This document shows, piece by piece, positions 33,708 to 39,419 of a stretch of 39,419 nucleotides of DNA. The notes below the pieces were generated by a model that was not told the DNA's origin, did not search any database, and worked only from the letters and a program-made list of their open reading frames with translations. The translations under genes and the position numbers were made by a program. This DNA comes from Roseibacillus sp. (GTDB lineage: Bacteria; Verrucomicrobiota; Verrucomicrobiia; Verrucomicrobiales; Akkermansiaceae), in assembly GCA_002686085.1 (NCBI GenBank), contig NZAC01000063.1, forward strand, positions 1 to 39,419, written 5' to 3'. Position 1 is the stretch's first letter. The number at the start of each line of letters is the position of its first letter.

Positions 33708-36266
33708 TCAATTCTTGAACATCGGGTCATCGCGATCCCCGGAGGAGAGAAGGTAGGCAAGGAGATCCAGGATGTCACTATCCTCCATTGTGGAGAGCAA
33801 TCCACGAGGCATCATCGAAATGCCTGACGGCTCGATAGACACAATCTCATCTGCTTTGACTGCCCGGGTTTCGTTCGGCCGCATCATATCCGTAGTGATT
33901 CGGTAGACGTCACCTCCCGTTCCATCTCTCCTCCTGTTAAGGTTCATAATACGACCCACCACTTGGCTCCCATCCTGGAGGGTAAAAGCACTGGCGCCAT
34001 ACTGATCGCTGACTTCAGCCTCTGGCACCACGATAGATTCCAGAAGGTCGTAGGGGCTGAACTTACCATGGACAGCTGTGAGGTCGGGGCCCACAGCTCC
34101 TCCTTCTCCATCAAAGCGGTGGCAGGCATGACAACTCCCAATTCCAAACATCCTCCGCCCATTCGCGAAATTTCGGCCCCCCTCCAGCCCCGCACCCAGC
34201 AGCCCCTGCAGATCTTCCATGGCCCAATCCTTGACTACCTTACGAGGCTTGCTGCTGAACTGGGCTGGGCCCTTTTCTCCCGGGGCTCTAAACCACTTTT
34301 TGAGCTCTGCGGTCCTTTCCCCTGCCGGAATAGAAGCAATGGCGTCTCTCCGAATATCAGAGAGATAGCCCCTGAACCGAGGACCCCCGTTATAGTTTTC
34401 CGATCTGGCAAGCCACTGGAAATACTGAAGGCGCAAGGGAGGATTCCACCCCTCCTTGATGAACCGAAGGTTCATGGCATACGTAATTTGCTCTTCCTGA
34501 CTCGTCGAGGTCTCGAGGAGCATCATGGCCCTCGGGACTAGCGAGGGACTTTCAAGCGACGCCAGCAACGCCGTCAGGTCGCGGTTTTCTCGTGCTGATG
34601 CTGCCGGGTAAATATCTTCCAGCCACCTCAGGACTCGAAGACGGATTTCAGGTTCCGGCTTCCCTCCACGGGTCAAGGCCAGAGTAAGAGCCCGCAGGAG
34701 GTTGAGTCTATTCTGCTCCGCTTTAATAGCCGCATAATCAAAATCCATCACCTTGTTCATTACATCTCCAGCAGACCCCGGAGCTCCAGCCCGGGCCAGA
34801 GCGATCAGCCCAAGGCCGGCCCGATGGCAGTTTTCTTCCTTGATCACCAGCTCTCTCCACATTCCGGCCGGGTGCATTTCAAGGACGGCTCTCGCTGCGT
34901 GCCGCAGCGCACGATCATCATCTGGAGACAAGTTGCGCCAGAGATCGGCCAGCTCATTGCGTGAAAGCCGCCTCGCCCCCTCGAGAAGAAGAGATTCTAA
35001 TCCCAAGCGCTTTCTTCGAAGGTCCTGCCCCGGACGGAGTGCGGACTCCTGCACCTCTCCCGCGGCATTCCAATTGCCGCGATAGGTCACCCGATACAGC
35101 CCAGACTGCACCCGCCGCCCCCCGACGATACAATACATGGCTCCATCCTTCGGGTGAATGAGGATATCGGTTAGCGGAAAAGGGGCTCCGCTCGCGAACT
35201 CCTCAAAGCGGCCCTCGTAGGTCGAACCCTTCTCGCTGAGATGCACAGCGTAGAGTTTGCCGTAGGACCAGTCGCATACGAACAGAGCCTCCCTGTACTT
35301 TCGTGGAAACTTAGCTCCATACCCGAAACAAACTCCCGTTGGCGAACCCGGCCCAATATCTACAACTGCACCGAAGCTATCCCGAAAATGATCGGCAAAT
35401 TTGGCCGATCCAGTCCGCCACCCGAAGTCTGCTCCACTGATAACATGGTTAATTCGCGTGGGACGATACCAAGGGGTGTTCAAGTCTCCCTCCATATCCG
35501 CATCGTAGGTGAAAAGCTCCCCCTCTTCGTTAAAAGCGCCATCGTATTGATTCCGGAACCCAGTAGCAATGACCTCCCAGGTCTGCCCCTCGGGGTCAAT
35601 CCGTGCAATATGTCCCACGGGAGCTCTTACTCCCTTCATGAAGTGTTCCATCGGTGGCAACAACTGGTCCTCGCCCCAGAGCTCGGGAACGCGGGAGTGA
35701 GTAAAGTCTTTGGGGAGCCGCGTCTGGTTTCCTATCAGCACCACGAGGCCTTTCCCATCAGGAGAAGGCAGAATCGCATGGGGACCATGCTCCCCGCCAA
35801 TCGCTTCCAGTCTCCTGATAACGACCACCTTGTCGAACTTATCATCGCTATTGGTATCAAGGAGGCGGAATACGCCTGACCCAGTCTCGCTGTGACGCGA
35901 ATTCACAACCACATAGAGACTATCAAAGGCGTAGCAAAGCCCCTGAGCATGCCCAACTGGAAGATCAATCCTCTCGATCGAAGCAGGGTCGAGGCGCTTC
36001 CCCGGAGGCGGCGGAGCAAACCTGTAGAGGCCTCCATACTGATCACTGGTGATCAGCCTCCCCTTGTCATCCTGGCACATCGCCACCCACGACCCCTGCT
36101 TCGCACGGGGAACGGAATAAAGCAGTTCGACGGAAAAGCCCTCTGCCACTCTGATTCGTTCCACCGGTGTGGCCGTTCGCTGCCCGTTGAGAGGTGCCCC
36201 CAGCAGGTAGCCAAGAGAGAAAAATATAAGGCACCGGGTCATTAGAAGGTCGAGCCGAGATTCCAT
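33708..36266 (-). CDS. PVC-type membrane-bound dehydrogenase with C-terminal cytochrome c
   Basis: An 852-residue protein. The start may be ATG 36266 or, if the signal peptide is taken as MTRCLIFFSLGYLLGAPLNG, ATG 36242. The N-terminal two thirds form the beta-propeller of the PVC dehydrogenase family (RIRVAEGFSVELLYSVP, LYVVVNSRHSETGSGVFRL, RNQYDGAFNEEGELFTYDADMEGDLNTPWYRP cut across segments). HEAT-like helices follow. A C-terminal cytochrome c domain has CHACH in GIGSCHACHRFDGEGG and the LLESIVVPEAEVSDQYGA block of the family. An extracytoplasmic redox enzyme with unknown substrate; it is divergent from the ECF sigma gene across 129 bases. Confidence 0.88.
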   Translation of the reverse strand: MESRLDLLMTRCLIFFSLGYLLGAPLNGQRTATPVERIRVAEGFSVELLYSVPRAKQGSWVAMCQDDKGRLITSDQYGGLYRFAPPPPGKRLDPASIERIDLPVGHAQGLCYAFDSLYVVVNSRHSETGSGVFRLLDTNSDDKFDKVVVIRRLEAIGGEHGPHAILPSPDGKGLVVLIGNQTRLPKDFTHSRVPELWGEDQLLPPMEHFMKGVRAPVGHIARIDPEGQTWEVIATGFRNQYDGAFNEEGELFTYDADMEGDLNTPWYRPTRINHVISGADFGWRTGSAKFADHFRDSFGAVVDIGPGSPTGVCFGYGAKFPRKYREALFVCDWSYGKLYAVHLSEKGSTYEGRFEEFASGAPFPLTDILIHPKDGAMYCIVGGRRVQSGLYRVTYRGNWNAAGEVQESALRPGQDLRRKRLGLESLLLEGARRLSRNELADLWRNLSPDDDRALRHAARAVLEMHPAGMWRELVIKEENCHRAGLGLIALARAGAPGSAGDVMNKVMDFDYAAIKAEQNRLNLLRALTLALTRGGKPEPEIRLRVLRWLEDIYPAASARENRDLTALLASLESPSLVPRAMMLLETSTSQEEQITYAMNLRFIKEGWNPPLRLQYFQWLARSENYNGGPRFRGYLSDIRRDAIASIPAGERTAELKKWFRAPGEKGPAQFSSKPRKVVKDWAMEDLQGLLGAGLEGGRNFANGRRMFGIGSCHACHRFDGEGGAVGPDLTAVHGKFSPYDLLESIVVPEAEVSDQYGASAFTLQDGSQVVGRIMNLNRRRDGTGGDVYRITTDMMRPNETRAVKADEIVSIEPSGISMMPRGLLSTMEDSDILDLLAYLLSSGDRDDPMFKN

Positions 36267-36395
36267 ATTTATGGCTTCTGCGCCAGTGCAATTGTCCCCC
36301 TCTTCCCTCGAATTCTCTGGTCTAAGGGCATCCCCTGATTTGTCACTTGCCGAACCGCTCTCTGCCCGCTCCTCTTCCAGACTGACCCCCTGCGC

Positions 36396-37004
36396 ATGGA
36401 ACCGGAGCCTCCCACGATCTCAAAAGAGCTGCTTGCTGCAGTCAAAGAGGGAGACGAATCTGCTAACAGGTCACTGGTGGAAATTCTCTATCCTGCAGTT
36501 CGAGCCAATGTGCGCAACCACCTCCGAAAGAGGGCAGATCACGACGATGTCACCCAGGAAATCTTCCTGAAAATCTTCCTGAAAATTGAGCAGTATCGGG
36601 GACCCCAGCCATTTGTCCACTGGGTGTCTCGTATCGCAGTCACCACTTGCTACGACTGGTTACGCAAACAACGAGTACGCCCTCTGGTCGCATATTCTGA
36701 CCTGAGTGAGCCCGAGGTCGCTGTCATTGAGAACAGCCTGAAAGTAACCAAGGCAGAAACCTCAGATACCCAGAGAGAGCTTTTCTCCGGCCTTCTTGAA
36801 AAACTCATCGCTACCCTGAAGCCAAGGGAGCAGATCGTCATTCGGCTTCTCGACCTGGAAGAGCGCTCCGTTCGTGAGATCGAGGCCCTCACCGGATGGG
36901 GCTCGAGCAAAATCAAGGTAACCGCGATGAGGGCACGCCGCAAATTGGCGGAGCAGATCAAACAACTTGAGATGCAATCTCAGGGAGACCCCGAAACCAT
37001 TTGA
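36396..37004 (+). CDS. ECF RNA polymerase sigma factor
   Basis: A 202-residue extracytoplasmic-function sigma factor. Region sigma2 is visible around residues 25-95 (DDVTQEIFLKIFLKIEQYRG, WVSRIAVTTCYDWLRKQR). Region sigma4 lies around 145-195 (LKPREQIVIRLLDLEERSVREIEALTGWGSSKIKVTAMRARRKL). There is no sigma3, as usual for the class. The next two genes encode a small single-TM protein and a membrane-anchored helical periplasmic protein, 22 bases and 0 bases apart, an arrangement like cnrH-cnrY-cnrX. It probably directs transcription of envelope or metal-stress genes once released from the membrane. Confidence 0.92.
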   Translation: MEPEPPTISKELLAAVKEGDESANRSLVEILYPAVRANVRNHLRKRADHDDVTQEIFLKIFLKIEQYRGPQPFVHWVSRIAVTTCYDWLRKQRVRPLVAYSDLSEPEVAVIENSLKVTKAETSDTQRELFSGLLEKLIATLKPREQIVIRLLDLEERSVREIEALTGWGSSKIKVTAMRARRKLAEQIKQLEMQSQGDPETI

Positions 37005-37026
37005 ATTTCCACTACCACAGTAATCA

Positions 37027-37332
37027 ATGCCTGAGCCAGAGAAAGAAAATCAATGGAGCCGTCTTGTAGACGCCGCTCGAGACGCAGGTGCGACAACCCG
37101 GGAAGAACAGCACGATGCTGCGCCCTCGACCTTCATCTCCCGAGTTATTACACTGAGGAAGGGCCTCTGGAAGTTTGCGAGAACCGTACTCTGGCGACGT
37201 TGGTCGCTGGTCGCGGCTCTTCTGGCCCTGCTCCTCTACCTAACCTTCTTCCTGATTTTACGATCTACTTCACCCAGCTCTATTCCATCCCCAGCACCTT
37301 TGTTCCTTCCCCAGCCACCCGATCCTGAATAG
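37027..37332 (+). CDS. small single-TM protein, candidate anti-sigma factor
   Basis: A 101-residue protein. Residues 1-~58 are polar and probably cytoplasmic, with a short helix-like opening (ENQWSRLVDAARDAGA). Basic residues (FARTVLWRRW) precede one TM helix (about 60-78, SLVAALLALLLYLTFFLIL), which by the positive-inside rule puts the N-terminus inside. The C-terminal ~20 residues are proline-rich and outside. This matches the size and topology of single-TM anti-sigma factors such as CnrY (a short cytoplasmic sigma-binding segment plus one TM). The sequence itself has no family signature that I recognise, so the role is inferred from position and topology. Confidence 0.6.
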   Translation: MPEPEKENQWSRLVDAARDAGATTREEQHDAAPSTFISRVITLRKGLWKFARTVLWRRWSLVAALLALLLYLTFFLILRSTSPSSIPSPAPLFLPQPPDPE

Positions 37333-37722
37333 ATGAAGCCCACCTTTAAACACTATCTCAGTATTGCCTTTGCCCTGCTCGCGATCTTCCTTTGCGGGTA
37401 TGGGATAGGATTTCTTCTGGGCGAACGGAAGGGAAGCCAGCCCCAGTCCACATCCCATACCAAGGTGTCCGGCAGTCCCAGCAGCCGCGATTTCGATTGG
37501 GCGACCTGGGAACGTTCAACCAGTCGTGTCATTGAGAACGCGATCCGCGATTTGACCCCGGAGCAGATGCAGGCAATCCACGTTGAGATCGCAAAAACCT
37601 CAGAGCGCATCAGGGCTGCAAGGCAATTAGGGCGAAAGGAGTTCCGGGACCTCAACGAGCGCCTCAGGCAACACCTGACTCCGGAGCAGCAGACCCAGCT
37701 CCCCGGGGCCTCCCCCGATTGA
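37333..37722 (+). CDS. membrane-anchored Spy/CnrX-like periplasmic sensor candidate
   Basis: A 129-residue protein directly abutting the previous stop. TM or signal anchor lies at about residues 7-29 (YLSIAFALLAIFLCGYGIGFLL), then an extracytoplasmic helical part. Two LTPEQ segments (LTPEQMQAIHVEIAKTSERI and HLTPEQQTQL) flank a basic helix, the pattern of the LTxxQ/Spy or heavy-metal resistance (CnrX/NccX-like) periplasmic families. Those proteins form helical hairpins and in CnrX bind metal and control the anti-sigma. It lacks the His cluster of CnrX, so the ligand may differ. Confidence 0.6.
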   Translation: MKPTFKHYLSIAFALLAIFLCGYGIGFLLGERKGSQPQSTSHTKVSGSPSSRDFDWATWERSTSRVIENAIRDLTPEQMQAIHVEIAKTSERIRAARQLGRKEFRDLNERLRQHLTPEQQTQLPGASPD

Positions 37723-37803
37723 GGGAGAGCTCGAAGACATTTATACTCTTCCCGAGGCTCATCTGTAACTCCCTCGGCAACTTACTCGTCAGCCTTATCT
37801 GAG

Positions 37804-37858
37804 GAGTTTTTCTGCCCTTTCAGCTAAATCCCCACATGGGCTGAAAGGGTAGAAACTC
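37804..37858 (+). other. strong long-arm hairpin in the gap after the sensor gene
   Basis: In the 239-base gap a left arm (37804-37824) pairs with a right arm (37840-37858). The ten-base core CCCTTTCAGC is perfect, then one mismatch, CT, a two-base bulge and GAGTTT. The loop is about 15 bases. No T-run follows, so it could be an RNA-processing, attenuation or regulatory element rather than a plain terminator. The rest of the gap shows nothing I can assign. Confidence 0.6.
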
Positions 37859-37961
37859 TCCCACGCAGCCCTGAGAGCACCTCCTGTTTTACAAAACCTT
37901 AACGCAACCTGTCCTCGACACTCGCCCCCGGTTTAGGCAATGATGCACTTCCCCCTAACCA

Positions 37962-38722
37962 ATGAAGCTTAGTAACTTAATATTTGGCGTGGCCCTGCTT
38001 CTGGTCGCGGCCACGCTAGCTCTGACCATCACTTTCAGGAAGAGTCCTGATGAAGGAGATAACGTCGCTCTACCTGGGGGAAGGCGAAATACTCCAAACG
38101 CGAAACGGGATCTCTCCCCTCAAGAACTTCAGCGAGCCCAGCAGCCATGCGCTCTAACCCAACCCGCGGGTCACAGCCGCGACTGCCCAAGGTCGAAGAG
38201 TTGGAAGTAACGATCGATGATGGCCCGGCAACCCAAGGGATGACACCCGCACAGCGTCAGGATGTGGCCAAACGCCTCCCATGGGTGAGGAAAAATGCGC
38301 TCTCACGCCTGAGCCGGATGACAGATCGACTGGACCTTACCCCGGCACAACGCCAAAAGGTGTTTCCCCAGCTCCTCCGGTCGACCAATGGCTACCACCC
38401 GGCAATGATCATCAGTTACCCCCCTCAAGTTGCTGCGCCGCCGGAGAGCCTCGCCGAGAGCGAGAAAACACCGGACGAAGCCATCCACGATTCCCTCGAT
38501 CCCGAGCAACAAGATGATTTCATCCAGCAAAAATTGGACGATCAGGCCTGGTGGGAGGAAATCGTCGCTCAATTGGAAGAAGATTTTGATGCCTCGGTCA
38601 CCACTGACGAGGACGCAGTAGCAGCAGGGCAAGCTCCTCCCTCGCCCGGCCAGAGCACCACCCCTCAAGCTGAACCTCAGCCCCAGCAAGGAATAAACCT
38701 TTTTGACCTGCTTGACGAATGA
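37962..38722 (+). pseudogene. membrane-anchored LTPAQ-motif protein, apparently frameshifted
   Basis: Two overlapping frames look like one gene. From ATG 37962 there is an N-terminal TM/signal segment (LSNLIFGVALLLVAATLALTI) and a polar stretch with DLSPQELQRAQQP. This frame ends at 38210 with an unconvincing tail. From about 38147 another frame carries the conserved body: MTPAQRQDVAKRL, LDLTPAQRQKVFPQLLRSTNGYHP and an acidic C-terminus ending NLFDLLDE at 38722. The LTPAQ hairpin is the pattern of Spy-like periplasmic proteins. The crossover lies near 38140-38200. Alternatives are a true overlapping gene pair, programmed frameshifting, or a sequencing error. Joined, the product is about 250 residues. 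Confidence 0.55.
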
Positions 38723-38796
38723 ACCGATTTAAGGTGTAACCATACTCCCTTAGGGCCTGTCAGACGGAAAAAGAACGCCAGTTCCCTTCAATTATC

Positions 38797-39419
38797 ATGA
38801 AACTAAACTACCTAGCCCTTGCCAGCCTTACCCTTGGCATTGGCCTTGCCAACGCTGACCGTGACCGGACCTTCGGTAACGGAGAGCTGCCTGAAATGCT
38901 CGAGCAGTTCGATCTCAACGAAGATGGGGCTATTGATGAGGAAGAGCGCCAAGCTGCCAAGGAAGCTCGCAGAGCCGCCCGGGCAGAACGTCGTGAAGCA
39001 CACATTGCAGAATTCGATACGGATGGTGATGGAGAGCTCTCCGACGAAGAGCGGGAAGGAGCCCGGGACGCCCGGAGGGCAGCCCTGCAGGAGAGAAGGG
39101 AAGCAAAATTTGCCGAGATCGCTGGTGAAGACGGCTGTCTCGATGCAGACGAATTTGCCGCTCTCCCTCCACTGGAGGGCAGAAATGCTGAGCGCGTAGC
39201 TGCAATCTTTGACCGACTTGACTCTGATGAAGATGAGTGCGTCAGCCTCGAGGAGTTCACCGCCCGCCTCCGCCACCACCGGAAGCCCGGCGGACATCGT
39301 CCTGCACCTCCAGAGCGCCCCGAGCGCCCTGCACTTCCAGAGCGTCCCGAGCGTCCTGCACTTCCAGAGCGCCCCGAGCGTCCTGCACTTCCAGAGCGCC
39401 CCGAGCGTCCTGCACTTCC
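38797..39419 (+). CDS. secreted EF-hand calcium-binding protein with PERPERPAL repeats, 3' end missing
   Basis: The frame is open to the window end, so the C-terminus is missing. It begins with a signal peptide (MKLNYLALASLTLGIGLANA). Four EF-hand loops are visible: D39-E50 (DLNEDGAIDEEE), D74-E85 (DTDGDGELSDEE), a degenerate I108-E119, and D142-E153 (DSDEDECVSLEE). Highly charged Arg/Ala/Glu helices lie between them. From residue ~169 a proline-rich PERPERPAL repeat runs off the end. Secreted EF-hand proteins with LTxxQ or sigma neighbours are common in PVC genomes; here it follows the ECF/Spy-like module and may be one of its outputs. Confidence 0.85.
   Translation, partial: MKLNYLALASLTLGIGLANADRDRTFGNGELPEMLEQFDLNEDGAIDEEERQAAKEARRAARAERREAHIAEFDTDGDGELSDEEREGARDARRAALQERREAKFAEIAGEDGCLDADEFAALPPLEGRNAERVAAIFDRLDSDEDECVSLEEFTARLRHHRKPGGHRPAPPERPERPALPERPERPALPERPERPALPERPERPAL
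39301..39419 (+). repeat. 27-base tandem repeat coding PERPERPAL
   Basis: Units of CCTGCACYTCCAGAGCGYCC plus CGAGCGY (27 bases) begin at 39301, 39328, 39355, 39382 and 39409, the last cut by the window end. The unit codes Pro-Ala-(Leu/Pro)-Pro-Glu-Arg-Pro-Glu-Arg. Frame is kept, so length variation is tolerated. Confidence 0.9.

Noticed and set aside
33706-33720. GTTCAA-TTC-TTGAAC inverted repeat between convergent genes
   Set aside because: The stem is only six bases with a 3-base loop and no T-run; it overlaps a coding end and may be chance.
36559-36583. 12-base direct repeat in the sigma gene (IFLKIFLK)
   Set aside because: It fits the normal sigma2 sequence pattern and keeps the frame, so it needs no special explanation.
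39301-39419. Short regular repeats that might suggest a CRISPR array
   Set aside because: Units are contiguous, coding and in frame, without spacers.

Overview
The window looks like a chromosomal segment of a Verrucomicrobiota bacterium (PVC superphylum), probably free-living and polysaccharide-degrading. This rests on family content, not on a marker gene. It carries two PVC-type membrane-bound dehydrogenase/cytochrome proteins, an adjacent DUF1592/1588-type cytochrome and DUF1552 Tat protein, a sulfatase, a long-form IspG, a clpS-DUF2017 pair, and a MoxR/DUF58/VWA operon ending in an alpha/alpha-toroid protein. Base composition appears fairly even and GC-rich. I found no tRNA, rRNA, CRISPR array, insertion sequence, integrase or phage gene. 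Shine-Dalgarno sites are weak or absent before most genes, so several starts were chosen from signal peptides or stop/start overlaps.

Left part (1-14502, all on +): a 5'-truncated PVC-type dehydrogenase; a relic of a sulfatase 5' end with in-frame stops; an intact sulfatase with an atypical active-site signature; an O-acetylhomoserine sulfhydrylase-like PLP enzyme; an SDR oxidoreductase; a DUF1592-family cytochrome overlapping a DUF1552 Tat-exported protein; a ribose-type ABC permease with an inserted extracytoplasmic domain; its lipoprotein binding protein (no ATPase gene is present); and an unusual fusion of a zinc carboxypeptidase/AstE-like domain with a class I glutamine-amidotransferase-like domain.

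Middle part (14510-28248, all on -): one long operon reading MoxR ATPase, DUF58, BatA-like VWA, second VWA membrane protein, DUF4175-like membrane protein, giant coiled-coil protein with a Gly-Gln-Glu repeat, alpha/alpha-toroid (prenyltransferase/squalene-cyclase-like) protein, and a laminin-G/DUF1349-like secreted protein. Junctions are short or overlapping. The likely theme is a MoxR chaperone acting on cell-envelope VWA proteins.

Right part (28401-39419): a TraB/GumN-like secreted protein divergent from ispG; clpS overlapping DUF2017; a CBM9-like protein; a DUF1287 protein; a second PVC-type dehydrogenase with a C-terminal heme site; and then a co-directional module. The module is an ECF sigma factor, a small single-TM protein, a membrane-anchored Spy/CnrX-like protein, a strong hairpin, an apparently frameshifted LTPAQ-motif protein and an EF-hand protein cut by the window end. 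The first three genes match the architecture of CnrYXH-type sigma/anti-sigma/periplasmic-sensor systems, and this is my best candidate for an undescribed system here. Every gene-free gap is shorter than 300 bases.
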